From: an uncultured Lachnospiraceae bacterium
GTDB lineage: Bacteria; Bacillota; Clostridia; Lachnospirales; Lachnospiraceae
NCBI GenBank assembly: GCA_910586615.1
Contig: CAJUJP010000027.1
Span: forward strand, 1 to 58,426
Length of the DNA: 58,426 bases
Direction of reading: 5' to 3'
Part shown: positions 8,513 through 17,384 of the stretch, one piece after another
Layout of the letters: each line of letters starts with the position of its first letter
How positions within the stretch are numbered: the stretch's first letter is position 1
The notes under the pieces: model-generated
Database searches by the model: none
Seen by the model: only the letters and a program-made list of their open reading frames with translations
What the model was told of the DNA's origin: nothing
Made by a program: the position numbers and the translations under genes

Positions 8513-10459
8513 TTGAATACATTAGAGAAAAGAAATAAATTTATAAAAATTGTCATATTTTTGATACTGTCCGGCATAAATATAAATTTGGCGGTATCTT
8601 TGGAGCTTTGGACGAAATCGGCGGGGCGGGCGGCTGTAGCGGTGTTTATGGCTGCCGGTTTTGTTTTGGGATATGTGCTTGTCAGCAGTTTTTCAAAACG
8701 GCAGGAAGGAAGGCTTAAGCGGCACTCCTTTCTGTGGGCGCTGCCCATGGCGGCGTCTTATGTGCTGGGCTGCCGGATGCGCCGCGACGGTACGGCTCTT
8801 TCCGGGGCGGGAGAACTGCCTTTGCTTTTGCTTGAGATTCTGCTGCTTGCTGTGCCGGCGGCGGGTGCTGTTGCGGCTGTGCTGGCGGGGGGATCTGGCC
8901 GCCGGAAGATGCAGGCGGCAGCCGGACCCGGACAGGTGTGCGAAGCCGGGAGTGTGCGGGGAGAAGAACATCGTGCGGAAAAGCGCCGGAAAGAGATCAG
9001 GGTGTGGCTGGTTTCGGCGGCGGTGATTTTTCTTTGCTGGCTGCCGGTTTTTCTTGCTTATTATCCGTCTGTGTTTGCCTATGATGCGGAAGGGCAGCTT
9101 TATCAGGTAATTGCTCATGACTACAGCACCCATCATCCGCTTCTTCATACACTATTTCTGGGAGCTTTTTTTCGGCTGGGCGGCGGACTTTTCGATTCCT
9201 ACCAGACAGGTATGGCGGTGCATTCTCTGGTACAGATGGCTTTGATGGCAGCAGCATTCGGATATACGCTGGCATTTCTTTACCGGAAAGGTGTCCGGTC
9301 CGGCCTGAGGACAGCACTTTTGCTCTTTTACGGGCTGTTTCCCGTAAATTCGGTTTTGGCGGTGAGTACCACAAAGGATGTGTTGTTTTCGGCCCTGGTT
9401 CTTCTATATACCATTTATGTATTTCAAATGGCGGATCAGAGGGAATCGGACCGGGATTCGGCGCATGATTTACGGATATCCGGCGGGAGAAATCCTGTGG
9501 AGGGATTAAGATTCTGGGTGTTGTACGTGTTTTGGGCGGTGCTCATGCTGCTGTTCCGTAACAATGCGGTCTATGCCTTTGTACTGACTGTGCCCTTCCT
9601 CTGCACAGGTCTTTACAGAATGAAAAAACTGAATGCCGGATTGTGGAAAAAATGCCTGCTTTTTTCTCTGACGGCGCTTGTTTTGGCCGGTGCTGGAAAT
9701 GCTGTATTGAAGGCTGCTACGGGGGCACAAAACGGCAGCCCCAGGGAAATGCTCAGCGTTCCGCTGCAGCAGATGGCGCGCACAAGGGTGAAAGAAGAAG
9801 AGACGATACCCTCTGAACTGAGGCAGGAGCTGGAACGTTATCTGCCGTCGGAGTGGGTTTTTGCGGCATATAATCCTTATCTGGCGGATCCGGTGAAAAA
9901 CCGTGCAGTGATTCATGATGATCCGGCCGGGTTGATCAGAACATGGGTAAAACTGGGCCTAAAATATCCTCAGACTTATATAGATGCTTTTCTGGATAAT
10001 TCTGTCGGATACTGGTTTCTGGAAGACAGGACACATGCCCGGATTTACGGCATTGGTACAGAGAGCGGGTTTGGCTATCTGTCCACCGATAACCGTACAA
10101 TGCCTGCAGGCTGTGAGATCCTGCCGTACAGCTTTTTGCCGGGATTCAGGGCGGGGATGGAGCGGATCGTTTCGGACAATGTTTATGAGAAACTGCCTGT
10201 GATCAGGCTTCTTTTCGCGCCGGCTTTCTATTGGTGGATGCTGTGCCTGTACATGGCGGCGGTAATCTACAGGAGACAGTACAGACTGATTCTTCCTGCG
10301 GTATTTCCGGTGATCTACTATATGACGCTGCTTTTATCACCGACGGTACTGATACGCTATATGTATCCTTTCGTGGTGACGGTTCCCGCTATATGTTGTT
10401 TATATTTTGGTCTTTACCATGCTTATGGCGGTGAGAAGGGGAGGATATCTGTACTATAG
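8513..10459 (+). CDS. Large polytopic membrane protein (DUF6020-like)
   Basis: A protein of about 648 residues with many hydrophobic segments. Two or three helices precede a charged cytoplasmic stretch (about residues 135-165). Further helices follow, then a long polar segment (about 400-560) and a final group of helices. The arrangement and phrases such as STTKDVLFSALVLLYTIY and LFRNNAVYAF resemble the DUF6020 family of Firmicutes, possibly glycosyltransferase-like membrane enzymes; this is recognition rather than proof. No ATG fits well. The TTG at 8513 is proposed because GGAGGAG lies at 8502-8508, and a TTG at 8489 is the alternative. It stands alone with no terminator visible. Likely acts in the cell envelope, substrate unknown. 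Confidence 0.7.
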   Translation: MNTLEKRNKFIKIVIFLILSGININLAVSLELWTKSAGRAAVAVFMAAGFVLGYVLVSSFSKRQEGRLKRHSFLWALPMAASYVLGCRMRRDGTALSGAGELPLLLLEILLLAVPAAGAVAAVLAGGSGRRKMQAAAGPGQVCEAGSVRGEEHRAEKRRKEIRVWLVSAAVIFLCWLPVFLAYYPSVFAYDAEGQLYQVIAHDYSTHHPLLHTLFLGAFFRLGGGLFDSYQTGMAVHSLVQMALMAAAFGYTLAFLYRKGVRSGLRTALLLFYGLFPVNSVLAVSTTKDVLFSALVLLYTIYVFQMADQRESDRDSAHDLRISGGRNPVEGLRFWVLYVFWAVLMLLFRNNAVYAFVLTVPFLCTGLYRMKKLNAGLWKKCLLFSLTALVLAGAGNAVLKAATGAQNGSPREMLSVPLQQMARTRVKEEETIPSELRQELERYLPSEWVFAAYNPYLADPVKNRAVIHDDPAGLIRTWVKLGLKYPQTYIDAFLDNSVGYWFLEDRTHARIYGIGTESGFGYLSTDNRTMPAGCEILPYSFLPGFRAGMERIVSDNVYEKLPVIRLLFAPAFYWWMLCLYMAAVIYRRQYRLILPAVFPVIYYMTLLLSPTVLIRYMYPFVVTVPAICCLYFGLYHAYGGEKGRISVL

Positions 10460-10532
10460 CGGTAAAAATACACAATAAAAATTAAATATTTATGAAAGTT
10501 TTGTGTAAAATATACATTTTTTCAACGGAATA

Positions 10533-10541
10533 TGTTATAAT
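10533..10541 (+). promoter_or_regulatory. Extended -10 promoter for the alarmone synthetase
   Basis: TGTTATAAT at 10533-10541 is a consensus extended -10 element. No good -35 box is visible upstream. It lies about 110 bases before the start codon. Confidence 0.5.
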
Positions 10542-10649
10542 GTTGATGATAGTAATGCATAATGGTTCAGCCTTTGGCTTTGCTGTTTCAGCAATGTTTC
10601 TTTTCAAGGGTACATGAAATATATTTTAAAGAAATCTCAGGGGGAAATC

Positions 10650-11300
10650 ATGGAAATCAGAATAGACCGGGACGGAGATATAGACAGTTGGAAAGAAGTG
10701 ACCCTCATCTATAACTCCGCTTTAAAGCAGATCTCCACCAAGCTGGAGATCTTAAATGATGAATTTCAGCATGTGCACAGATACAATCCGATCGAACATA
10801 TTAAATCGCGTATCAAGACACCGGAGAGCATTGTTAAGAAGCTGAAGAAGCACGGTTATGAATCTACTATTAATAATATGATTCGCTATGTCAATGATAT
10901 AGCGGGTATCCGTGTCATATGCTCTTTTTCTTCGGATATCTACCAGATTGCGGAGATGATCAGCAACCAGAGCGATATAAAGGTGATCTCTGTAAAAGAC
11001 TATATCGTGAATCCGAAGGCAAGCGGCTATAAGAGTTATCACATGCTTGTGACGGTGCCGGTGTACTTATCTGACCGTATTGCGGATACGAAGGTGGAGA
11101 TACAGATCAGGACAGTAGCCATGGATTTCTGGGCAAGTCTTGAGCATAAGATCCATTATAAATTTGAGGGCAATGCGCCGGAACATATTAAGGATGAACT
11201 GGTGGAGTGTGCCCAGATGGTATCGGAGCTGGATGCCAGAATGCTGGCGCTGAATGAGGAGATTCAGAATATTGAGCGGAAGGCATTGGAAGAGTATTAG
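10650..11300 (+). CDS. Small alarmone synthetase (RelA/SpoT synthetase domain)
   Basis: A 216-residue GTP pyrophosphokinase of the single-domain (RelQ/YjbM-like) type, which transfers pyrophosphate from ATP to GDP or GTP to make (p)ppGpp. The synthetase motifs appear in order: RIKTPESIVKKLKKHG, DIAGIRVIC, NPKASGYKSYH and EIQIRTVAMDFWASLEHKI. There is no hydrolase, TGS or ACT domain, and the length fits the small-synthetase class. The ATG at 10650 follows a CAGGGGGAAAT site; an upstream in-frame start at 10614 lacks one. A terminator follows at 11331. The last 291 bases of the gene are part of a 758-bp tandem duplication, so a promoterless 3' copy lies downstream. Confidence 0.95.
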   Translation: MEIRIDRDGDIDSWKEVTLIYNSALKQISTKLEILNDEFQHVHRYNPIEHIKSRIKTPESIVKKLKKHGYESTINNMIRYVNDIAGIRVICSFSSDIYQIAEMISNQSDIKVISVKDYIVNPKASGYKSYHMLVTVPVYLSDRIADTKVEIQIRTVAMDFWASLEHKIHYKFEGNAPEHIKDELVECAQMVSELDARMLALNEEIQNIERKALEEY

Positions 11301-11330
11301 AGCCGTCGGGAACAACAGGAACAGTGGGGA

Positions 11331-11363
11331 GGCAGCGCAGGTATATTTGGCGCTGTCTTTTTT
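11331..11363 (+). terminator. Terminator of the alarmone synthetase gene
   Basis: GGCAGCGC (11331-11338) pairs with GCGCTGTC (11350-11357), with one G-U pair, followed by six T residues. Confidence 0.8.
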
Positions 11364-11409
11364 GTGTGGTAAATTGTTGCGGATTTATAAAGGTGCAAAA
11401 ATGAGGAGT

Positions 11410-11435
11410 GCCCAAGCACCTTTCGGCGCTTGGGC
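11410..11435. terminator. GC-rich hairpin after the terminator
   Basis: GCCCAAGC (11410-11417) pairs perfectly with GCTTGGGC (11428-11435) around a 10-base loop. No T-run follows, so termination is uncertain. An identical copy lies at 12168-12193. Confidence 0.4.
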
Positions 11436-11632
11436 TATTATGAAAAAATTTATCTATGTGTGTAATGTGTTAACATTACATGTTCGCTTGATTGCTATGT
11501 TTAAAGTATACAGTTCAAATATGAATAAATTATGAACATGATGTAAAGTTATCGTTAATATTTACAATACACAAACAAAAATGATGTCAAAGTTGTGCAA
11601 AATACATAAAATTCTGGAAAGGCCGGAGAACC

Positions 11633-11745
11633 GTAAAAATCCATTTGCAAAGTAAATTTTGCATGGAGTTTTACCTGTTACCGGAACGGAGTAAGCAGTA
11701 ACAACTGTCACGAAGATTCTTCTGATGAAGGTTTCTTATAGTTGT
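11633..11745 (+). ncRNA. Candidate structured RNA element, copy 1
   Basis: Three consecutive hairpins can be drawn. GTAAAAATCCAT (11633-11644) pairs with ATGGAGTTTTAC (11663-11674) with one mismatch and continues inward. TGTTAC (11676-11681) pairs with GTAACA (11698-11703). ACAACT (11701-11706) could pair with AGTTGT (11740-11745), overlapping the previous arm and allowing a switch. I do not recognise a known RNA family. The element sits upstream of the gene at 12705 and is duplicated with unit 2. Confidence 0.35.
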
Positions 11746-11768
11746 CATGACGTTGGAAAGATGATAAA

Positions 11769-12058
11769 ATCCGAAGGCAAGCGGCTATAAGAGTTATCAC
11801 ATGCTTGTGACGGTGCCGGTGTACTTATCTGACCGTATTGCGGATACGAAGGTGGAGATACAGATCAGGACAGTAGCCATGGATTTCTGGGCAAGTCTTG
11901 AGCATAAGATCCATTATAAATTTGAGGGCAATGCGCCGGAACATATTAAGGATGAACTGGTGGAGTGTGCCCAGATGGTATCGGAGCTGGATGCCAGAAT
12001 GCTGGCGCTGAATGAGGAGATTCAGAATATTGAGCGGAAGGCATTGGAAGAGTATTAG
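11769..12058 (+). pseudogene. Truncated 3' copy of the alarmone synthetase gene
   Basis: This copy lacks the N-terminal two thirds and therefore the ATP/GDP-binding motifs. An internal ATG at 11801 would give 85 residues identical to the C-terminus of the complete protein, but no ribosome binding site precedes it. It is probably not translated. It arose through the tandem duplication. Confidence 0.85.
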
Positions 12059-12088
12059 AGCCGTCGGGAACAACAGGAACAGTGGGGA

Positions 12089-12121
12089 GGCAGCGCAGGT
12101 ATATTTGGCGCTGTCTTTTTT
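12089..12121 (+). terminator. Duplicated copy of the alarmone synthetase terminator
   Basis: Identical to 11331-11363, offset by 758 bases. Confidence 0.75.
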
Positions 12122-12390
12122 GTGTGGTAAATTGTTGCGGATTTATAAAGGTGCAAAAATGAGGAGTGCCCAAGCACCTTTCGGCGCTTGGGCTATTATG
12201 AAAAAATTTATCTATGTGTGTAATGTGTTAACATTACATGTTCGCTTGATTGCTATGTTTAAAGTATACAGTTCAAATATGAATAAATTATGAACATGAT
12301 GTAAAGTTATCGTTAATATTTACAATACACAAACAAAAATGATGTCAAAGTTGTGCAAAATACATAAAATTCTGGAAAGGCCGGAGAACC

Positions 12391-12503
12391 GTAAAAATCC
12401 ATTTGCAAAGTAAATTTTGCATGGAGTTTTACCTGTTACCGGAACGGAGTAAGCAGTAACAACTGTCACGAAGATTCTTCTGATGAAGGTTTCTTATAGT
12501 TGT
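12391..12503 (+). ncRNA. Candidate structured RNA element, copy 2
   Basis: Identical to the element at 11633-11745. This copy is the one nearest to the coiled-coil membrane protein gene at 12705, so if the element is a leader for that gene this is the functional copy. Confidence 0.33.
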
Positions 12504-12704
12504 CATGACGTTGGAAAGATGATAAAATGCCAGTAAGCCGCTTGGGATTCTGCAGGCTTACGGAAGCAAAGGCAACATGACGGTGAAATTGCAGAAAGAG
12601 TAAAAGGGCGGTGAAACTGCGGGAGAAGTAAGAGAAGGTCTGGCAAAATACGGGAAAAGAGACAAAGGTACAGGAACAAGGGGACAATGGTCGGAGGAAA
12701 GAGA

Positions 12705-13256
12705 ATGGATACTTTTATTGATAAGCTTGCACAGAAAAGAAATGCACAGGAGATGATCCGGGCGAATATGACGGCCGAGACGGCTAAAATGGAACAGATG
12801 CAGGAGCAGATGAAAGCCTATGACGAACTGCTTCAGGAGATTCGGAAGGTCAATCTGAAGACGGCGGAGAATGCGGCAGAGGTTCAGAATGTACTGAAAG
12901 CGTGCATGGAGCAGGTGGAAGCAATGGGAGCAGGCGTGAAAGAGGAAAATGCCTGCGACAAGGCGGAGGAGGCTCTTAAGATCAGTGAGGATACGCTTAA
13001 GGAGATCAAGGCGCTGCTGGAACAGCAGTTCACACAGACCAATGATTTTCTGCATAAGGAAAATGTGAAAGTGTACCGCAATGTGCAGGCGGCCATGGCA
13101 GAAGAGCTGGGTAAACAGACGGAAGAGCTGAAGGCCAGCCAGGTACAGAACAGAGGAAGCCGTGCGCTGCTGCCCGTTTCTGTGCTGATTCTCATTGGTG
13201 TGCTGGCTGACATTGCGATCCAGCTTTTTTCCCTGCTTATGATTCCGATGCCCTGA
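12705..13256 (+). CDS. Coiled-coil protein with a C-terminal membrane anchor
   Basis: A 183-residue protein I do not recognise. Residues about 1-145 are charged and strongly helical, with heptad-like spacing consistent with a coiled coil. A hydrophobic segment near residues 155-180 would anchor it in the membrane by its C-terminus. The ATG at 12705 follows GGAGGAAAGAG; an ATG six codons upstream overlaps that site and is less likely. A flavin reductase gene follows after 50 bases in the same direction, so the two may be cotranscribed. A long untranslated region with the duplicated DNA lies upstream. A tail-anchored scaffold is a guess. Confidence 0.75.
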   Translation: MDTFIDKLAQKRNAQEMIRANMTAETAKMEQMQEQMKAYDELLQEIRKVNLKTAENAAEVQNVLKACMEQVEAMGAGVKEENACDKAEEALKISEDTLKEIKALLEQQFTQTNDFLHKENVKVYRNVQAAMAEELGKQTEELKASQVQNRGSRALLPVSVLILIGVLADIAIQLFSLLMIPMP

Positions 13257-13306
13257 TCTGGTGCATTACGGAGGATATAAGACCATAAAAATGATGGAGG
13301 TTTAAT

Positions 13307-13879
13307 ATGGGCAGACAAATATGGAAACCGGGTAATATGCTGTATCCCCTTCCGGCGGTGTTAGTCAGCGTGGCTGACGGGGCAGGCAGTACAAATCTGT
13401 TTACGGTGGCGTGGACGGGAACGATCTGTTCCGATCCGCCGATGGTGTCGATCTCTGTAAGGCCGGAGCGCTATTCCTACCATATGATAGAGGAGACGGG
13501 AGAATTTGTGATCAATCTGACCACGGAGAATCTTGCCTTTGCTATAGATTACTGCGGTGTCAAGAGCGGCAGAGATGTGGATAAGTGGAAAGAGATGAAG
13601 CTGACGCCGGTTTCAGGCGTACATGTAAAAGCTCCGCTGGTGGCGGAAAGTCCCGTAAACCTTGAGTGCCGTGTGACGCAGAAGCAGGAACTGGGCTCAC
13701 ATCATATGTTTCTGGCCGAGGTGCTGGCTGTCCATGTGGATGACCGGTACATGGACGAGAGCGGCAGATTTCGTTTAAACGATGCAAAACCGCTGGTTTA
13801 TTCCCATGGCACATATCTGTCTACGGGTAAAGAACTGGGAACTTTTGGCTACAGCGTGAAGAAAAATAAAGATCATTAA
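13307..13879 (+). CDS. Flavin reductase family protein (flavoredoxin-like)
   Basis: A 190-residue protein with the FMN-binding split-barrel fold typical of flavoredoxins and NAD(P)H:flavin reductases. It probably binds FMN and moves electrons in the cytoplasm. Family features include the N-terminal LYPLPAVLVSVAD, the TVAWTGTICSDPPMVSISVRP stretch that contacts the flavin, and the EFVINL region. Length is typical. A GGAGG site precedes the ATG. It lies 50 bases after the coiled-coil gene and converges with dinB. The electron donor and acceptor are not evident from the neighbours. Confidence 0.9.
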   Translation: MGRQIWKPGNMLYPLPAVLVSVADGAGSTNLFTVAWTGTICSDPPMVSISVRPERYSYHMIEETGEFVINLTTENLAFAIDYCGVKSGRDVDKWKEMKLTPVSGVHVKAPLVAESPVNLECRVTQKQELGSHHMFLAEVLAVHVDDRYMDESGRFRLNDAKPLVYSHGTYLSTGKELGTFGYSVKKNKDH

Positions 13880-13941
13880 CCGTGATCCGGCAAGGCGGAG
13901 TCCACGCACGTTGATGTACACAAAATCCTCTCAGAGACCAT

Positions 13942-15222
13942 TCAGTCATATTTCGGTTTTTTAGAGTCAGAGAGCAGGCTGCCGCGGACAACGGCATCTG
14001 CACCATAACGTTTTCTGATAGAATCCAGAGCGGCGTCGAGCTGCTCTTTTTTCTTGGTGGAAGGCTGTCTGCGGGGGCTGCCTGTGTATGCCGGGGCGAA
14101 GGAATCATCTCCTGCGGTACCGGCATCTGCCGTCTGCAGGTCAAAAAGAGAAAGCTGTACAGGATCCTCGTTGGAGACCAGCTTGGAGGAACGTATGCCG
14201 AGAAGACGCACCGGCGTGCCGTCCCATATTTCATCAAAAAGAGCGCAGGCAGTCTGATGTATGGCATCTGTCTGCCCGGTAGGAGAAAGCAGCGTGGTCT
14301 GATGGGATACTTTCCTGAAATTATTGTATTTGATCTCAGTGCTGACCATACCGGCAGACTGACCCGATGAACGAAGCCTGCGGGATACGGATTCGGCAAG
14401 GGAGAGGAGTACGAGATGAGCGGTCTCCTTGTCTTCGGCATCTTTTGTCAGGGTAGTCGAGTTGCCGATTCCTTTGGCATCCGCCTGTACTGTGGCGACT
14501 TCGGAAGCATCAATGCCGTTGGCATATTCCCACAAAAGTGTGCCATGGCTTTTCAAATGGGATTCGACGATGGCGCGATCCGTGCGGGCCAGATCGCCGA
14601 TGGTGAGGATTTCCAGATTGCGCAGCGTCTCCACACTGGAATGACCGCACATAAATAAAGAGGACAGCGGGAGTGGCCACATTTTCTCTTGGATCTCATA
14701 GGAGTAGAGGGTATGCACCAGATTGGGCTTCCGGAAGTCGGAGGCCATTTTTGCCAGTACCTTGCGGTCGGAAATTCCTACGTTTACGGTGAAGCCGAGT
14801 TCTGCCTCTATCCGTTCTCTGATCAGATGGGCGGCGGCTTCCGGGGAAGGATACTGCCTGCGGATGGGAGTAAAATCCATATAACATTCATCCACGCTGA
14901 CCTGTTCCAGATCGGGTGAAAAATCTGACAGAAGTGTCATTAGTTCTCTGCTCCGCCGGCTGTAAAGTTTGTGATCCGGCGGCTCCAGTGTCAGGTTGGG
15001 GCATTTGCGCCGGGCGTTGACGATGGGCTCTCCGGTGACGATACCGTAGGCTTTGGCGGGAATGGATTTTGCCAGAACAACGCCGTGCCGTTTTGCCATA
15101 TCCCCGCCGATGATTGCCGGAATGGTGCGCAGATCCACGCAGGAGCCGTTATGCAGTTTTTCCAGTGCGCTCCAGCTTAAGTAAGCGGAGTTGACGTCTA
15201 TGTGAAAAATTATTCTATCCAT
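13942..15222 (-). CDS. dinB: Y-family DNA polymerase (DNA polymerase IV type)
   Basis: A 426-residue translesion DNA polymerase that bypasses damaged template bases at low fidelity. The catalytic metal-binding residues are visible in FHIDVNSAYLSW at the N-terminus and in SVDECYMDF near residues 110-118. The palm, fingers and helix-hairpin-helix thumb follow, then a little-finger domain and a variable, charged C-terminal tail (about 370-426). An AAAGG sequence just upstream supports the ATG at 15222. The tail carries no clear beta-clamp motif that I can point to. It converges on the flavin reductase and stands alone; no LexA box was identified. Confidence 0.92.
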   Translation of the reverse strand: MDRIIFHIDVNSAYLSWSALEKLHNGSCVDLRTIPAIIGGDMAKRHGVVLAKSIPAKAYGIVTGEPIVNARRKCPNLTLEPPDHKLYSRRSRELMTLLSDFSPDLEQVSVDECYMDFTPIRRQYPSPEAAAHLIRERIEAELGFTVNVGISDRKVLAKMASDFRKPNLVHTLYSYEIQEKMWPLPLSSLFMCGHSSVETLRNLEILTIGDLARTDRAIVESHLKSHGTLLWEYANGIDASEVATVQADAKGIGNSTTLTKDAEDKETAHLVLLSLAESVSRRLRSSGQSAGMVSTEIKYNNFRKVSHQTTLLSPTGQTDAIHQTACALFDEIWDGTPVRLLGIRSSKLVSNEDPVQLSLFDLQTADAGTAGDDSFAPAYTGSPRRQPSTKKKEQLDAALDSIRKRYGADAVVRGSLLSDSKKPKYD

Positions 15223-15284
15223 GCCTTTATTGTAGCATACGGGGAAACCGGCTTCCAGATGATTTTTGCCCGGTACTGTGGCAC

Positions 15285-15313
15285 TTTACTTTTCGGAAAA
15301 AAACTGCTAGAAT
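15285..15313 (+). promoter_or_regulatory. Promoter for the M23 peptidase gene
   Basis: TTTACT at 15285-15290 and TAGAAT at 15308-15313 are separated by 17 bases. This implies a leader of about 155 bases before the start codon. Confidence 0.55.
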
Positions 15314-15473
15314 ACTAAATGTTACGTTTTTGTTACAAAATATGGTCAGTGTATGTTGAAGCCGGCAGATGGTCTGCCTGGCGGAAGAGAGCAGTTTCGA
15401 ACAAAATCTGCAGATCATAGTCAATCAAAGTCAGAATAGTAAAGTATGAAAAGATAAAATCGGATAAAATATA

Positions 15474-17057
15474 ATGAAAAAGATGAGCAGATATTATAAA
15501 AAAATGAAAATTGCATATATTAAGGTTGCGGTGATTGCGATCTTAATCAGTATATTCTTTTTTCCAAGTTATCAGAAGCTGGAAAGTACTGGAGACAATA
15601 TCTTTACGGTGTATCTGAATGGAACGAAAGTCGGTATTGTGGGCGACCCGGAGCAGGTGGACAAGTGTCTGATCGCGGCCCGCAGGAAGCTGGCGGGTAC
15701 AAGTGATGAACTGGTGCTTGCCGATGCGGAAGTGAGCTATGAAGGGCAGGAGGTTCTCTGGGGCGTTGTAGATGACAACAGTGTCATAGCTGCAAATATG
15801 ACATCAGTGTTAAAAAACAGTGTGAAAGAGACACTGAACCGTTCCTATACGGTGAAGATCAATGAGTATACCGTAAATCTTGCCAGTACAGAGGAAGTGC
15901 TTGCGCTGTTACAGGCTTCCATTGACCGCTATGACAGCAGGAACGAATATTACGTGGATCTGGTGCTGGATGGAAAGCGGGAACTGAATGTGCTTACGAC
16001 ACAGATCTATTCCGTGAAAGAGCAGAAGGAGCAGGAAAAAGCGGCGGAAGAGGTGATGACCAGCGTCGGTATTACGGCAGCGCTGGATGAGATGTTTGCC
16101 GATGTGGAACCGGCGGTGGAAAAGGAGTTTTCCGATTACGAACTGGGATTGATGGAGCTGGGCTTCGGTGATACGGTAGAGGTAGTGGAATCTTATCTGC
16201 AGGATTATGAGCTTACTTCACTGGAACAGGCCATCGAAGAAGTGACGAAGGACCAGGAGAAAGAGCAGATCTACGAAGTGGTATCCGGCGATACGCTTTC
16301 ACAGATTGCGGAGAAAAATGAGATCCCGCTGGCAGATCTGATTGCCATGAATGAGACCATCGAAAATGAGAATTCCATGATCCGTGTGGGGGACGAACTG
16401 ATTGTTACCGTTCCGGAACCGGAATTGTCGGTGGAGCGCACGGAGCAGGTATATTACGAGGAAGACTACGAGGCGGATATCGTCTATGTAGACAACGACG
16501 ACTGGTATACAACACAGACACAGACGCTGCAGGAGCCCTCTGCAGGACACCGTATCGTTGTGGCTGACGTTTCCTACCGTAATCATGAAGAAGTGGATAG
16601 GACGATTTTAAAGGAAGAGATCACTTACGAGGCAGTGCCAAAGATCGTGGAACGGGGAACGAAAATTCCGCCTACCTATATCAAGCCGATCTCCGGCGGA
16701 CGGAGGTCTTCGGGCTTCGGCAGACGTAAGGCGCCTACAAGGGGAGCCAGCAGCTATCATAAAGGTATAGACTGGGCTACGCCGGTAGGTACGGCAGTTA
16801 TGGCATCCTCCACTGGAACCGTTGCGAAGGCGGGCTGGGGAAGCGGATACGGATATGTGGTATATATCAATCACGCCGACGGCAGGCAGACCAGATACGG
16901 GCATTTAAGCAAGGTGCTGGTATCTCCGGGACAGACGGTCAACCAGGGACAGAAGATTGCTTTGAGCGGAAATACGGGTGTGAGTACGGGACCTCACGTG
17001 CACTTTGAGATCCTGATCAACGGCTCGCAGGTGGATCCGTTAAAGTATCTGAATTAG
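15474..17057 (+). CDS. LysM-G5-M23 cell-wall metallopeptidase
   Basis: A 527-residue membrane-anchored or secreted peptidoglycan hydrolase. A basic start and a hydrophobic helix (about residues 15-30) form a signal anchor. A region of about 230 residues without clear assignment follows. A LysM peptidoglycan-binding domain is at about 265-310 (SGDTLSQIAEKN), a G5 domain at about 345-400, and an M23 zinc endopeptidase domain at about 405-525. Zinc ligands are visible in YHKGID (near 427) and HVHFE (near 506). An in-frame ATG four codons in is possible; neither start has a strong ribosome binding site. It lies upstream of murA but is separated from it by a promoter. Confidence 0.93.
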   Translation: MKKMSRYYKKMKIAYIKVAVIAILISIFFFPSYQKLESTGDNIFTVYLNGTKVGIVGDPEQVDKCLIAARRKLAGTSDELVLADAEVSYEGQEVLWGVVDDNSVIAANMTSVLKNSVKETLNRSYTVKINEYTVNLASTEEVLALLQASIDRYDSRNEYYVDLVLDGKRELNVLTTQIYSVKEQKEQEKAAEEVMTSVGITAALDEMFADVEPAVEKEFSDYELGLMELGFGDTVEVVESYLQDYELTSLEQAIEEVTKDQEKEQIYEVVSGDTLSQIAEKNEIPLADLIAMNETIENENSMIRVGDELIVTVPEPELSVERTEQVYYEEDYEADIVYVDNDDWYTTQTQTLQEPSAGHRIVVADVSYRNHEEVDRTILKEEITYEAVPKIVERGTKIPPTYIKPISGGRRSSGFGRRKAPTRGASSYHKGIDWATPVGTAVMASSTGTVAKAGWGSGYGYVVYINHADGRQTRYGHLSKVLVSPGQTVNQGQKIALSGNTGVSTGPHVHFEILINGSQVDPLKYLN

Positions 17058-17384
17058 CCGGCACGGTTATCAAAGCCGCCTGTAGTCGTGATGATGTACC
17101 TCGTGATGATGTATTTGCCGTGGCGTTATACTAAATTAATTTAGTATTTATGAAGGTACGCATTCTTTCTTTACAAATGAGCAAAATATGGTATACTGTT
17201 AGTTAATTGTTTTGTGTTTTTTACCGGAATTACTGTTTGGACATGAAAGTGATTCTGTGATATATTTGTTATTTGGCAATGGTTCGGCCTTATGATATTT
17301 TGATAGAGAGTGGCCTGAGCCGGGCGGTTATGCTGTTTGATCATTGGTTAAGAACTTATTTCGTTTGATATACAGGGGACAATT
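17058..17384. other. Intergenic region before murA
   Basis: This 327-base gap contains the promoter at 17170-17197 and a long leader of about 180 bases. A short direct repeat (CGTGATGATGTA twice near 17085-17110) is present. No terminator for the peptidase gene and no small gene were seen. Confidence 0.5.
17170..17197 (+). promoter_or_regulatory. Promoter for murA
   Basis: TTTACA at 17170-17175 and TATACT at 17192-17197 are 16 bases apart. Confidence 0.6.

Larger units (their letters stand above)
11010..11767 (+). repeat. 758-bp tandem duplication, unit 1
   Basis: The segment from inside the alarmone synthetase gene through its terminator and about 400 bases beyond is repeated directly as unit 2 with an offset of exactly 758 bases. 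I found no differences between the copies. The left edge (GTGAATCCG) and the right edge of unit 2 (AAAATGCC) share only AAT, so the junction has 3-bp microhomology. Confidence 0.95.
11768..12525 (+). repeat. 758-bp tandem duplication, unit 2
   Basis: Direct copy of 11010-11767. It repeats the 3' part of the alarmone synthetase gene, the terminator, the GC-rich hairpin and the candidate structured RNA. Apparent complete identity means a very recent event or an assembly artefact. Confidence 0.95.

Noticed and set aside
11801..12058. 85-codon frame identical to the end of the alarmone synthetase, as a separate gene
   Set aside because: It is the truncated duplicate, begins at an internal Met and has no ribosome binding site; annotated as a pseudogene.
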